Counted from the stretch's first letter, positions 1-9,022 are shown. The stretch: 64,000 nucleotides of DNA from JAHEJE01 sp965216335 (GCA_965216335.1 OZ244154.1:1612001-1676000); one strand, 5' to 3'. Made by a program: numbers and translations. Notes: a model not told the origin generated them from the sequence alone.

Positions 1-397
1 CATGGCGCGCCACGCGCGCAGCATTCGGACCAAGCAGGTAGTCCGACATCTCCGGGCGATGCGAAGCCATGACGATGGCATCGCAATCAATCTTGCCGGC
101 CATTGAAATGATCTCCTTGTAGATCGACCCGAAACCACAATGGATATCCCCCAAAAATCCTGCGGGAACATTCTCCTCGGCAAACTTGGCCAGATCGACT
201 TTGGCAGACGCCATGGCATCCTTCACATACCGTTCCGGAAAGTAGTTTGCCACCACCGGCATTCCGAAGTCGGGGATCACCGTCAGAAGATGTACCTTGG
301 CATCGAATTTCTCCGCAAGCCCCACCGCAACCGGCGCCGCACGCTCCCACGAACTCGGATCGCCGAGATCGATCGACAACAGAATGGTTTTATACAC
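1..397 (-). CDS. Universal stress protein (UspA family), C-terminus cut by window edge
   Basis: Reading leftward from a GTG at 397 gives about 132 residues starting (V/M)YKTILLSIDLGD, the usual first strand of a Usp fold. Near the window edge MASHRPEMSDYLLGPNAARV resembles the nucleotide-binding loop of the family (G-x2-G-x9-G-S/T), whose last part is missing. The GTG is preceded by AGGAG nine bases upstream, which is why I chose it; there is no upstream ATG. It lies 18 bases after the stop of the fused TRAP permease, so it is probably the third gene of that operon. Usp proteins linked to TRAP transporters (TeaD-like) bind ATP and are thought to tune transport; that role here is inference. 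The protein is incomplete because the window ends. Confidence 0.85.
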   Translation of the reverse strand, partial: MYKTILLSIDLGDPSSWERAAPVAVGLAEKFDAKVHLLTVIPDFGMPVVANYFPERYVKDAMASAKVDLAKFAEENVPAGFLGDIHCGFGSIYKEIISMAGKIDCDAIVMASHRPEMSDYLLGPNAARVARH

Positions 398-415
398 AGT
401 TTTGAACTCCTGATC

Positions 416-3064
416 TTATGCCGGTGCTGTTTCGGCGTTGGCCTCACGTTTGCGGTGCCGGCTCTTCTGCAGGAAGATGATCAGCCCGAGCAGCAACAGC
501 GCCGGGATGTAGAACACCTCCTTGGGCATCCGGTCACGCTCGACCAAGACTTTCTCGATGTACAGCGGGTTGTCGAAATCGCCCATGGTGAACAGCTTGT
601 CAAGGTGCTTGAGCTTGGAATCCCAGGTCAGGCCGTCGACGGTGACCTTGCCATCGTCCTCGAGCACATTGAGGCCGGCCTGCGTGAAGCGGGTTTCGCC
701 ATCGCCCGCCGCGCCCAGGTTCAGTTCCAGAAACGTCGAGTTGTTCTCTTCCGGATCGTCAAAATCCGGTCCGACGACGCGTACGCGCATCGTCCCGCCA
801 TCGGGCACGGCAGCGGCCAGCTGAATGGCCTCGGCACCCGGTTTTTCTTCATAGGGTGGCGAGACGGTGTCGAGGATCAGGCCCGGACGGAACAGCGTCA
901 GGGCGATCACCAGCAACGCCACCGTTTCCCACACGCGGCTCTTGGTAAAGAACCAGCCTTGTGTCGCCGCGGCAAATAACATCATCGCAATGGTCGCGAT
1001 GATGAACACGAATATCGCCTTGGCGGGACCGACATCGATCAGCAGCAGCTCGGTGTTGAAGATGAACAGGAACGGCAGCAGGGCAGTACGGATATCGTAC
1101 ATGAAGCCCTGCACGCCGGTCTTGATCGGATCGCCCTTGGAGATCGCCGCTGCCGCATAGGCGGCAAGGCCCACCGGTGGCGTGTCGTCGGCAAGGATGC
1201 CGAAGTAGAACACGAACAGATGGACCGCGACCAGCGGCACGATCAGCCCGGACTTGGCGCCGAGCGCCACGATCACCGGCGCCATCAGCGACGACACCAC
1301 CAGATAGTTGGCCGTGGTCGGCAGGCCCATTCCGAGGATCAGGCTCATCACCGCCACCAGCAGCAGCATGATGATCAGGACGCCGCCGGACAGGAATTCG
1401 ACCAGTTCGCCGACCATGGAATGCGCACCGGTCAGCGAGATCGCGCCGACGATGACGCCGGCCGCCGCCGTGGCGATACCGATGGAGATCATGTTGCGCG
1501 CACCGGCCACCATGCCTTCGTACCACTCGATCAGACCGAGGCGGAAATGCCGTGACAAATCCAGGTTGCCCCGGAACATCGCCTTGACGATGTGCTGGGT
1601 AAGCGCGATGAAGCTCATCGCCAGGCAGGCAAAGAACGCCGCCGTCGACGGCGACAGCCGGTCCGGCGTCGGCAGAATGCACCACAGCAGGATGATGATC
1701 GGCAGCAGGAAGTACAAACCGGTCCAGGCGGTGTCGGCGGCCTTGGGCAGAACCTCCATAGGCGCATCCGGATCATCGGCTTCCAGATCCGGGCGCTTGG
1801 ACGCAAACCATGCCAGCACCAGATAGGCGATGCCGGAAATGGCGATAACGGCCCACAGCGAGATACCCGGATAGGCTTCCTTGATAAAACCGAGGGTGTA
1901 GTAGACCGCGATGAACAGGAAGGCCACGAGCAGGAAGCCGGTCAGGAAACCGATCAGCTTCTGGGCCAGCGAGCGCACGATCGTGTCCTTGGGCTTCGGA
2001 ATACCCTGTAGGTTCAGCTTGCAGGCTTCCAGATGCACGATGTAGATCAGCGCGATGTAGGACACCAGCGCCGGGATCAGCGCGTGCTTGAGCAGGGTGG
2101 TGTATTCGACACCGGTGAATTCGGCGATCAGGAACGCGGCAGCGCCCATGACCGGCGGCGTCAGCTGGCCGTTGGTCGATGAGGCTACCTCGACCGCGCC
2201 GGCCTTTTCCGGCGCAAAGCCCGTGCGCTTCATCAGCGGAATGGTGAAGGTACCGGTGGTCACCGTGTTGGCGATCGACGAACCGGAGTACAGTCCGCTC
2301 AGCGCCGAGGCAATGACCGCCGCCTTGGCCGGACCGCCGCGGAACGAGCCGAGTAGGGCAAACGCGATCTTGATGAAGTAGCCGCCCGCGCCGGCCTTTT
2401 CGAGGATAGAGCCGAACAGCACGAACAGGAAGATCATCTGCGCCGACACCGACAGCGGCTTGCCGAACACACCTTCTTCCTGCATCCAGAAATGCCAGGT
2501 GCCTTTCACGAACGAGGCCCCGCCCCAGTTGCCACCGCCGATATAGGCATACCCCATGAGGATGGCTGCAACGACGACCAGCGGCAGACCGAGCGAGCGG
2601 TAAACACCGATCGCCAGGCAGACCATGCCGACGACGGCAACGGTCATGTCGAGGCCAATGTTGGGATGGGCGAAGTCGCCGGCGCGGTTGGCGATGTTGG
2701 CGTCCATCACCACCATGTAGAGGATGGCGGCAGCGCCGAGACCGATCAGCAGCCAGTCATAAAACGGAATTTTGTTGGTCGGCGCCCCTTTGTACAGGGG
2801 AAACGCCAGGCAGGCGAGCACCAGCGCGAACACCAGATGGATCTTGCGCGAAATCGACAGGTTGCCGATGAACTGGAAAAACTGGATGCCGGTGGAAACC
2901 GTAAGCTCGCTCGGCAACGGCGACGAGATGTAGAGCTGGTAGCATGCCCAGACAAAACAAAGCAGCGGTATGAGATTTTTTGTCGAACCTGTCAGGTTCC
3001 GCCCGCCGGTCTCGACTTGTGCAACAAGTTCATCGGCCTTCGACATTTCAGTTTCTGCAGCCAT
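416..3064 (-). CDS. TRAP transporter permease, fused DctQ-DctM type with C-terminal DUF3394 region
   Basis: This 882-residue inner-membrane protein is the permease of a TAXI-type TRAP transporter, importing an organic substrate with a sodium or proton gradient. It has a hydrophobic N-terminal part (about 30-150) replacing the small DctQ subunit, then a long DctM-like region. Conserved DctM stretches include SGLYSGSSIANTVTTG and STNGQLTPPVMGAAAF near residues 250-310 and ILGMGLPTTANYLV near 575. After about residue 700 a soluble segment and a final membrane helix match the DUF3394 extension seen in fused TRAP permeases. The start has GGGGAGG ten bases upstream; Met7 is an alternative. It follows the binding-protein gene by 161 bases and precedes a Usp gene by 18. 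The substrate cannot be read from sequence. Confidence 0.92.
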   Translation of the reverse strand: MAAETEMSKADELVAQVETGGRNLTGSTKNLIPLLCFVWACYQLYISSPLPSELTVSTGIQFFQFIGNLSISRKIHLVFALVLACLAFPLYKGAPTNKIPFYDWLLIGLGAAAILYMVVMDANIANRAGDFAHPNIGLDMTVAVVGMVCLAIGVYRSLGLPLVVVAAILMGYAYIGGGNWGGASFVKGTWHFWMQEEGVFGKPLSVSAQMIFLFVLFGSILEKAGAGGYFIKIAFALLGSFRGGPAKAAVIASALSGLYSGSSIANTVTTGTFTIPLMKRTGFAPEKAGAVEVASSTNGQLTPPVMGAAAFLIAEFTGVEYTTLLKHALIPALVSYIALIYIVHLEACKLNLQGIPKPKDTIVRSLAQKLIGFLTGFLLVAFLFIAVYYTLGFIKEAYPGISLWAVIAISGIAYLVLAWFASKRPDLEADDPDAPMEVLPKAADTAWTGLYFLLPIIILLWCILPTPDRLSPSTAAFFACLAMSFIALTQHIVKAMFRGNLDLSRHFRLGLIEWYEGMVAGARNMISIGIATAAAGVIVGAISLTGAHSMVGELVEFLSGGVLIIMLLLVAVMSLILGMGLPTTANYLVVSSLMAPVIVALGAKSGLIVPLVAVHLFVFYFGILADDTPPVGLAAYAAAAISKGDPIKTGVQGFMYDIRTALLPFLFIFNTELLLIDVGPAKAIFVFIIATIAMMLFAAATQGWFFTKSRVWETVALLVIALTLFRPGLILDTVSPPYEEKPGAEAIQLAAAVPDGGTMRVRVVGPDFDDPEENNSTFLELNLGAAGDGETRFTQAGLNVLEDDGKVTVDGLTWDSKLKHLDKLFTMGDFDNPLYIEKVLVERDRMPKEVFYIPALLLLGLIIFLQKSRHRKREANAETAPA

Positions 3065-3225
3065 GGTTCGCGACCTCCCCTTCGCGCCGGGCGTTCAGCC
3101 CGGTCCACAAGAACCATCCCCCATTCGGCCAGGCCCGCTGAGGCCCTATGTATCTTTTTTGGAACGCAACACACCGCCGGGGAAAACGGGAAGGCACAAT
3201 CGCCTTCCCGCTCACACACGCCGGA

Positions 3226-4191
3226 TTACATCCAGCCTTTTTCCTTGTAGTACTTCGCAGCACCATCATGGATCGGCGCAGAAAGACCATCCTTGATCAT
3301 TTCTTCCGCCTTCAGGTTCGCGAATGCCGGATGCAGCTTCTTGAACTGGTCGAGGTTCTCGAACACAGCCTTGACGACTTCATAGACGACATCGTTGGGC
3401 ACATCCGCGCTGGTCACGAAGGTTGCACCGACACCGAACGTCTTGATGTCTTCCTTGTTGTTGTACATGCCGGCCGGAATGGTTGCGGTCCGGTAGTACG
3501 GCCGGTCGGCGATCAGCTTGTCGATGGCTTCACCGGTCACGTTCACCAGGTGCGATGCGCACGACGCCAGGGATTCTTGGGTCAGGGCTGACGGATGGCC
3601 AACCAGCCAGAAATAGGCATCGATCTTGCCGTCGCACATTGCCGCACCGGTCTCGGCCGACTTCATACCGGCGGCCAGCGCCAGGTCTTCACGCTTCCAG
3701 CCGAGAGCTGCTTCCATCACTTCCCAGGTACCCAGCGTACCGGAACCGGGGTTGCCGATATTCAGGCGCTTGCCCTTGGCATCGGTGATGTTGTTGATGC
3801 CGGAATCGTCACGAGCAATGACCGTTACCGGCTCCGGATGCACCGAGAATACCGCACGCAGCTTTTCGAACTTGCCCTTGTCCTCGAACTTCGAGGTGCC
3901 GTTGTAGGCATGGTACTGCCAGTCGGACTGGGCCACACCGAACTGCAACTCGCCGGCGCGGATGGTGTTGATGTTGTAGATCGAACCGCCGGTCGATTCA
4001 GCCGAGCAGCGGATGCCGTGTTCCTTGCGTCCCTTGTTGACAAGACGACAGATCGCGCCGCCCGTCGGATAGTAAACGCCCGTCACACCGCCGGTGCCGA
4101 TCGACACGAACTGCTGGTCCGCGGCATTTGCCACAGTACCTGCGGCCATGAATGCGCCAGCAGCAAAACCGGCGATAAGAAGCTTTTTCAT
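3226..4191 (-). CDS. TAXI-family TRAP transporter solute-binding protein
   Basis: This 321-residue periplasmic protein begins with a signal peptide (MKKLLIAGFAAGAFMAAG, cleavage likely near VANAA). The mature N-terminus, FVSIGTGGVTGVYYPTGGAI followed by STGGSIYNINTIRAGELQFG, is the TAXI signature in which the family name motif lies. It should bind the substrate and deliver it to the fused permease encoded next. I chose ATG 4191 because AGGGAG lies ten bases upstream; a TTG two codons earlier is too close to that site. It heads the TRAP operon and is transcribed away from neuB. TAXI proteins are often reported to bind glutamate, but ligand prediction is not safe here. Confidence 0.93.
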   Translation of the reverse strand: MKKLLIAGFAAGAFMAAGTVANAADQQFVSIGTGGVTGVYYPTGGAICRLVNKGRKEHGIRCSAESTGGSIYNINTIRAGELQFGVAQSDWQYHAYNGTSKFEDKGKFEKLRAVFSVHPEPVTVIARDDSGINNITDAKGKRLNIGNPGSGTLGTWEVMEAALGWKREDLALAAGMKSAETGAAMCDGKIDAYFWLVGHPSALTQESLASCASHLVNVTGEAIDKLIADRPYYRTATIPAGMYNNKEDIKTFGVGATFVTSADVPNDVVYEVVKAVFENLDQFKKLHPAFANLKAEEMIKDGLSAPIHDGAAKYYKEKGWM

Positions 4192-4264
4192 TGTCAAGAC
4201 TCTCCCTTACACTCTTGAGCTAGATATTATTGTCAGAACGGAAATTACCCCCGCCCTGACCGCG

Positions 4265-4293
4265 ACCTTACGATTCCAGATGGTGAAAATCAA
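4265..4293 (-). promoter_or_regulatory. Possible sigma-70 promoter of the TAXI-TRAP operon
   Basis: On the minus strand TTGATT (4293-4288) and TAAGGT (4270-4265) are separated by 17 bases, about 74 bases upstream of the binding-protein start. Spacing is ideal but the -10 is a partial match, so this is tentative. Confidence 0.35.
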
Positions 4294-4399
4294 TTCCTTA
4301 TGGCATCAGTTCCACGGCTGACATGGTGCCAGAGACGAAAAGCGCAAGAAAATTGCCGTTCACTCAGCCGTTTCAGGGGCAAATCGAGGACATATTGGC

Positions 4400-5470
4400 G
4401 TGAAAAACGACAAACTGGCTCAAAAAATGACAAACTGGCTCAAATCCCCCTCCCCTGTTTCGCCGGAATCGACGGCGGTTATCGCCGAAGTCGCACAAGC
4501 CCATGACGGCAGCCTTGGCATGGCGCATGCCTTCATCGATGCAGTCGCGGCAACCGGCGCCGATGCGATCAAGTTCCAGACCCACATCGCCAGTGAGGAG
4601 AGCACCCGCGACGAGCCCTGGCGGGTCAAGTTCTCGCTGCAGGACGAAAGCCGCTACGACTACTGGCGGCGTATGGAATTTACCCAAGAGCAATGGAGCA
4701 GCCTGAAGACGCACGCCGAAGAGACCGGGCTGATCTTCCTGTCCTCGCCCTTCTCGATGGCGGCGGTCGACCTGCTCGAACGGCTCGGCATGCGGGCCTG
4801 GAAGGTTGCGTCCGGTGAGGTCACCAACCGCCCGATGATCGAGCGCATGGCGGCAACGGGAAAACCGGTCATGCTGTCATCCGGCTTGAGCGACTTTGCC
4901 GACATCGACCGCGCCGTTTCCTGGATCGCGCCGCACAAGGTTCCCTACGCCGTGTTCCAATGCGCCACCGCCTACCCCTGCCCGCCGGAAAAAGTCGGTC
5001 TGAACGTCCTCGGCGAACTCCGCGAGCGCTACCCCGACGCCGCCGTCGGCCTGTCCGATCATTCGGCGAAAATCTATCCCGGCCTGGCCGCCGCGACGCT
5101 CGGTGCCAGCCTGATCGAGGTGCATGTCACCTTGAGCCCCGAGATGTTCGGACCCGATACGAAGTCTTCCCTCACCTCCGCGCAACTTGGCGATCTGGTC
5201 GAGGGTGTCCGCTTCATCAACACCATGCAGCACAACCCGGTGGACAAATCGACCATCCCCGACGACCTGCAAAAACTGCGTGGCGTCTTCACCAAGAGCA
5301 TTGTCGCCGCCCGGAACCTTGCCGCCGGCACGGTGCTGAGCGAAGCCGACCTGGCGCTGAAGAAACCGGGCGGCGGCCTCGAAGCCACCCGGCTGGACGA
5401 GGTGATCGGCAGGACACTGCGCACCGATATTGCCCGGGATACAAAGATCAGGCTGGAAGATATCGATTGA
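4400..5470 (+). CDS. neuB: NeuB-family nonulosonate (sialic/legionaminic acid) synthase
   Basis: This 356-residue protein should condense phosphoenolpyruvate with an N-acyl-mannosamine-type sugar to form a nine-carbon acid. The NeuB barrel is recognisable from VIAEVAQAHDGS, DAIKFQTHIASEES, VGLSDHSAKIYPGLAAATLG and the metal-site region LIEVHVTL; a C-terminal SAF (antifreeze-like) domain covers about 290-350 (VAARNLAAGTVLSEADLALK). The canonical GPDH near the lid reads GPDT here. GTG 4400 has GAGG ten bases upstream; ATG 4427 in the same frame lacks a ribosome site but would give a more usual N-terminus. A 20-bp tandem repeat lies over this region. The gene faces neuA and neuC, so the three functions sit together although not in one operon. 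Whether the product is N-acetylneuraminate or a legionaminate cannot be decided. Confidence 0.88.
   Translation: MKNDKLAQKMTNWLKSPSPVSPESTAVIAEVAQAHDGSLGMAHAFIDAVAATGADAIKFQTHIASEESTRDEPWRVKFSLQDESRYDYWRRMEFTQEQWSSLKTHAEETGLIFLSSPFSMAAVDLLERLGMRAWKVASGEVTNRPMIERMAATGKPVMLSSGLSDFADIDRAVSWIAPHKVPYAVFQCATAYPCPPEKVGLNVLGELRERYPDAAVGLSDHSAKIYPGLAAATLGASLIEVHVTLSPEMFGPDTKSSLTSAQLGDLVEGVRFINTMQHNPVDKSTIPDDLQKLRGVFTKSIVAARNLAAGTVLSEADLALKKPGGGLEATRLDEVIGRTLRTDIARDTKIRLEDID
4403..4442 (+). repeat. 20-bp tandem duplication over the neuB start
   Basis: Two adjacent 20-bp units (4403-4422 and 4423-4442) differ at one base: the first reads ACGACAAACTGGCT where the second reads ATGACAAACTGGCT. The unit is not a multiple of three, so the copies are read in different frames, and only the second provides an ATG (4427). 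Confidence 0.85.
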
Positions 5471-5502
5471 GACTTTTCGGTCAGGCTCTTGGGGTCAGGA
5501 CC

Positions 5503-6204
5503 CTATTCGGGCGTCCAATGCCCGGCCGCGATCATCGCCTGCAGGATTTGCCAGTCGAGCGGTGAGTCGATGTTGACGCTGTGCTCCGGAGCCATCTCGA
5601 AGGGCAAGGTTCCTTGCGGCAGGAACGATCCGGTTTCAAGCAGCACCTCCAACGCGATCAGGTAGAAGGCCCCGTTCAGAGCAAAGGGCTGCGGCAAAGC
5701 CTGGCGCGGGCCTTCGAACACCTCATCGAGATAGGGAACGAGGCGACCGTCCTGGATGCGCTGAAGCTTTTCAGGGCGCGGCTCATCGACCGCATACACA
5801 CTCACCATGGCCGGCGCATCCGTCGCCTCGAACCGCTCCAGCAGCGCGGACAGATCGGCCTGCCGGCGCATCGGCGATGTCGGCTGCAGCAGCAGCACGA
5901 ACCCGTCATCCACGCCCGCATCGTCGGCCAGATGGCGCACGACGTCGACCGTGCGTGCCTCATCGCCGGCAAGCGCCGGCGACCTGATGACGGGTTCGAC
6001 ACCGGCAACATCCCGACCGGCGGCGAGAATGTTGGGGTCGTCGCTTGAAACGATCGTACGGTCCACCAGCGCACACTCGCGCGCCAGACGGGCCGCCCGG
6101 GTCACCAGCGGTTCGCCGCCAAACTCGAGCATGTTCTTGCCCGGCAGACCCTTGGATCCGCCACGCGCCGGCACGATCGCCGTCAGCGTCTGGCCCTTCA
6201 ACAT
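5503..6204 (-). CDS. neuA: Acylneuraminate cytidylyltransferase (CMP-nonulosonate synthetase)
   Basis: The 233-residue protein carries the nucleotidyltransferase entry motif AIVPARGGSKGLPGKNM at residues 9-25, where CTP binds, followed by TIVSSDDPNILAAG and the LLLQPTSPMRR loop near residue 104. It should activate the NeuB product as a CMP-sugar for glycosyltransfer. Length matches the family. Its stop lies 32 bases from the stop of neuB on the other strand, so the pair is convergent. The neuC gene is 13 bases upstream on the same strand, making neuC-neuA a two-gene operon. Between neuB and neuA lies only a short GGGTC/GACCC inverted repeat that may help end transcription. Confidence 0.92.
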   Translation of the reverse strand: MLKGQTLTAIVPARGGSKGLPGKNMLEFGGEPLVTRAARLARECALVDRTIVSSDDPNILAAGRDVAGVEPVIRSPALAGDEARTVDVVRHLADDAGVDDGFVLLLQPTSPMRRQADLSALLERFEATDAPAMVSVYAVDEPRPEKLQRIQDGRLVPYLDEVFEGPRQALPQPFALNGAFYLIALEVLLETGSFLPQGTLPFEMAPEHSVNIDSPLDWQILQAMIAAGHWTPE

Positions 6205-6217
6205 GCTCCCTGCCCTA

Positions 6218-7375
6218 TCAGTATGTCAGCATCTTCTCAATGGTCAGCGGCGCCCGGGCCAGCACATCGGCAATCTGCCGGCCGGCAGTGCCGTCGCCGT
6301 AAATCTCGTCGCTCGGCGCCTTGCCGCCATCGAACATCTTGGCGATGGCCGCACCGATAACGGCCCGGTCGTGCGCGATGTCGGTCACGTTGGCCCCCCG
6401 GTCGCGGCCCTGCTGGCGGCTGCCGATATTGATCGCCGGCACGCCGAGATAGGCGCATTCGCGGATCGCCACCGACGAGTTGCCGACGATGCCGCGCGAG
6501 TTGATCAGGATGGACAGGAAGTCGAGCGGCTGCAGGTTGCGGTAGAAATGCACGTTCGGCAATTCGAACCGCTCGCGGAAACTGCGGATCGCCTTCGACG
6601 TGCCGTCCGAGCCGGCATCGACATTGGGCCAGAACCACAAGGTCGGCCACCCTCCGTCGCGCACCGCCGCCAGGGTCTCTCGGGCATGTTCATAGGCTTC
6701 CTGGTGCTCGGTCGTGACTGGGTGCTGCATGACGACGATATAACCGTTCGATATGTCGATATCTGCACCCACGCCGCCATAGCTGGACAGCGTGTCGTGC
6801 GGGTCGCGCGGCTCGGCGTCGCGCGCCTGGCGGGCAAGGTCGATCGACGGACACCCGGTCAGGTAAATCTGCTCCGGCCGCTCGCCCATCCGCGTCACCC
6901 GCTCCACCGCCTGCTCGCACGACACCAGATGGATGTCGGCCAGCTTGGTCACCGCGTGGCGCACTTTCTCATCGATCGAGCCGGTCACCTCGCCGCCCTG
7001 CACGTGCACCAGCGGTATGTTCATGTAGGACGCCGCCACCGCCGTTGCCATGGTCTCGAACCGGTCGGCCACGGTGATCACCATATCGGGCTTGAGATTG
7101 TCGAACACCGTCGCCAGCTCCGCCAGCCCCAGTCCGGCCGACTTGGCGGAGGTAACGAGGTTTTCGCCTTCCAGGATCATGTAGACCTTGCGGTCGATGG
7201 CAAAGCCCTCGCGCTCCATCACCTGGGCGGCATCGCCATAGCGCTCGAGCAACGCCGAGGCGGCGACCACCAGCTGCAATTCGAGATCGGGGTGCGCGCG
7301 AATAGCTTCCAGCGCGGTCCTGATCCGCGAGTAGGACGGGCGGGCGGTAATGACGACGCAGACTTTACGGGGCAT
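6218..7375 (-). CDS. neuC: UDP-N-acetylglucosamine 2-epimerase (hydrolysing), NeuC type
   Basis: This 385-residue protein has the GT-B-like epimerase fold: RKVCVVITARPSYSRIRTAL at the N-terminus, VITVADRFETMATAVAAS near residue 100, and VHVQGGEVTGSIDEKVRHAV followed by KLADIHLVS. The hydrolysing branch releases UDP and yields N-acetylmannosamine (or a diacetyl analogue), the precursor for NeuB. The ATG at 7375 fits the family N-terminus; an earlier in-frame codon would add 13 unrelated residues. The gene is divergent from the surface-carbohydrate gene at 7576 with about 200 bases between, and is followed after 13 bases by neuA. Whether the substrate is UDP-GlcNAc or a diacetyl-bacillosamine derivative is open. 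Confidence 0.9.
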   Translation of the reverse strand: MPRKVCVVITARPSYSRIRTALEAIRAHPDLELQLVVAASALLERYGDAAQVMEREGFAIDRKVYMILEGENLVTSAKSAGLGLAELATVFDNLKPDMVITVADRFETMATAVAASYMNIPLVHVQGGEVTGSIDEKVRHAVTKLADIHLVSCEQAVERVTRMGERPEQIYLTGCPSIDLARQARDAEPRDPHDTLSSYGGVGADIDISNGYIVVMQHPVTTEHQEAYEHARETLAAVRDGGWPTLWFWPNVDAGSDGTSKAIRSFRERFELPNVHFYRNLQPLDFLSILINSRGIVGNSSVAIRECAYLGVPAINIGSRQQGRDRGANVTDIAHDRAVIGAAIAKMFDGGKAPSDEIYGDGTAGRQIADVLARAPLTIEKMLTY

Positions 7376-7575
7376 CAAACAGCTTTCAGTTGCAATGGGC
7401 ATGAATGGCGCCACTTAACACACTCGCCTCTCAGCGTCAGCAGCCGAATGGCCGCAATGCCGGTGCCGGCTGCGACCATCCACGGCAATCTTGCATATCG
7501 ACAGGCCTTCGGCTAAGGCACTGCCAGCCCGCGAAACCAACAGCCCGGGCGCGCAATCGATGGACGCCCTATTCA

Positions 7576-8928
7576 ATGCTGCCACTGATCCTGCCTGTTG
7601 AGACGCAGGTCCGCGAGTTTGACGCCAAGCTGCTGTTGGCCTGCGTCATGGCCGAACGGGGCGGCGAGGCCTACATCGGCTTTCAGAACGCCATCCGCGC
7701 AGACATCACCCGCTTTCCGCGCGGCGTCTTTATCGCCAAGGGCTTTGCCTCGCGCAAGGCGCGTTTCATGACCATTCTGGAAAACCTGGGGCACACGGCG
7801 ATTGCCTGGGACGAGGAAGGCCTGGTTCACTATCCGCCCGACCTCTATTACGAGCGCCGCATGTCGGCAGAGTCGCTGGCGCTGCTCAAGGAGGTGCTCG
7901 CCTGGGGGCCGGACTACGAAAAGCTGATCCGCGACTGCCCCTACTACAACGGCACACCGCTCACCCAGACCGGCAACCCGCGCATCGACATCCTGCGCCG
8001 CGAGTTGCGCGGCTTCTTCGACGAGGACGTGGCGCAGCTGCATGACCGCTTCGGTGAGTTCATTCTTGTGAACTCCAGCTTCGGTCACCAGAACTCGGTC
8101 ATTCCGCGCAAGAAGGACGAGGTCACCGCAGCCCCTGAGGACGAAACGCCGGAAGAAACCAAGTGGCGCGAAACGCTGGAGTTCCGCATGGAACTCTACC
8201 TGCTGTTCAAGCAGATGGTCGACGACCTGGCCGGCGCCTTTCCGGACCGCAGCATCGTCATGCGGCCGCACCCGGCTGAAAACATCGAGACCTGGCGCGC
8301 CTTGGCCAGACGCCACGACAACCTGCATGTGGTCTTCGAGGGCAACGTCGCACCCTGGCTGATTGCCAGCGACGTTCTGGTCCACAATGGCTGCACCACC
8401 GCCATCGAGGCCACCCTGCTGGACCGCGGCGTGATCGCCTATCAGCCGATCAGGTCAGAAAAGTTCGACCGCCACATGCCGAACTCGCTCAGCATCAGCG
8501 TGTCGTCTTTCGAGGAACTGGTCGCCGAAATCAGCGCCCACATCGACGGCACCAGGACCGGGGAACCCTCGCCGGAACACCGCCGCATCCTCGATCAGTT
8601 CATCCGCTTCGAACCGGACCGGCTGGCCAGCGACGTTATCGTCGACCATATCGCCGAGCGTAGCGCAGATTGGCGTAAGGCATCGGTCCCCAGACCGCAC
8701 AAGCGGCTGGCCGGTTATCTGGACGCCACGGCCCGCAAGCTGGAAAAGACCGCCCGCTCCTGGCTGCCCAACGACATGTATGCCCCCTGGCACCAGTCGA
8801 AACAGTTTCCCGACCTGTCCCTGCAGGAGGTCGAGCACCGCATTGCCCGCCTGGCCCGCGCCACCGGCCGGTTCGCACAGGTCAAGTGCACCCCGTACGG
8901 CCACAACATCTGGCGCCTCGGCCGCTAG
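7576..8928 (+). CDS. Surface carbohydrate biosynthesis protein (GT-B / capsule-type)
   Basis: This 450-residue soluble protein resembles the surface-carbohydrate biosynthesis family often found beside nonulosonic acid genes. Seen in sequence: an N-terminal segment LPLILPVETQVREFDAKLLL, the central HVVFEGNVAPWLIASDVLVH followed by NGCTTAIEATL, and SIVMRPHPAE, all reminiscent of capsule or CDP-glycerol glycerophosphotransferase folds that use a nucleotide-activated donor. It has no signal peptide or clear membrane helix. ATG 7576 starts exactly where family resemblance begins; the frame is open upstream to 7405 but that part has no family character. It is divergent from neuC and most likely helps place or carry the neuABC sugar on a surface glycan. 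A precise reaction cannot be assigned. Confidence 0.7.
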   Translation: MLPLILPVETQVREFDAKLLLACVMAERGGEAYIGFQNAIRADITRFPRGVFIAKGFASRKARFMTILENLGHTAIAWDEEGLVHYPPDLYYERRMSAESLALLKEVLAWGPDYEKLIRDCPYYNGTPLTQTGNPRIDILRRELRGFFDEDVAQLHDRFGEFILVNSSFGHQNSVIPRKKDEVTAAPEDETPEETKWRETLEFRMELYLLFKQMVDDLAGAFPDRSIVMRPHPAENIETWRALARRHDNLHVVFEGNVAPWLIASDVLVHNGCTTAIEATLLDRGVIAYQPIRSEKFDRHMPNSLSISVSSFEELVAEISAHIDGTRTGEPSPEHRRILDQFIRFEPDRLASDVIVDHIAERSADWRKASVPRPHKRLAGYLDATARKLEKTARSWLPNDMYAPWHQSKQFPDLSLQEVEHRIARLARATGRFAQVKCTPYGHNIWRLGR

Positions 8929-8945
8929 AGCATTTTTCAGAAGAA

Positions 8946-9022
8946 TGGTACCGCCTCCCTGGCTTGAACAGGGGACCTCTGGATCCACAATCCAGCGCTC
9001 TAACCAACTGAGCTAAGGCGGC
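8946..9022 (-). tRNA. tRNA-His (GTG)
   Basis: The 77-base gene reads GCCGCCT at the 5' acceptor arm and AGGCGGT-A-CCA at the 3' end, with the CCA encoded. The anticodon stem CTGGA/TCCAG frames the loop TTGTGGA, giving anticodon GTG (His). The T arm is CCCTG-TTCAAGC-CAGGG. The base before position 1 is T, so no G-1 is encoded, position 73 is A, and the first pair is G1-U72. This is the unusual form known from a large alphaproteobacterial clade with a matching HisRS. Confidence 0.95.

Noticed and set aside
5475..5500. Short GGGTC-GACCC inverted repeat between neuB and neuA as a terminator
   Set aside because: The stem is only five base pairs and has no T-run on either strand; mentioned only as a weak possibility.
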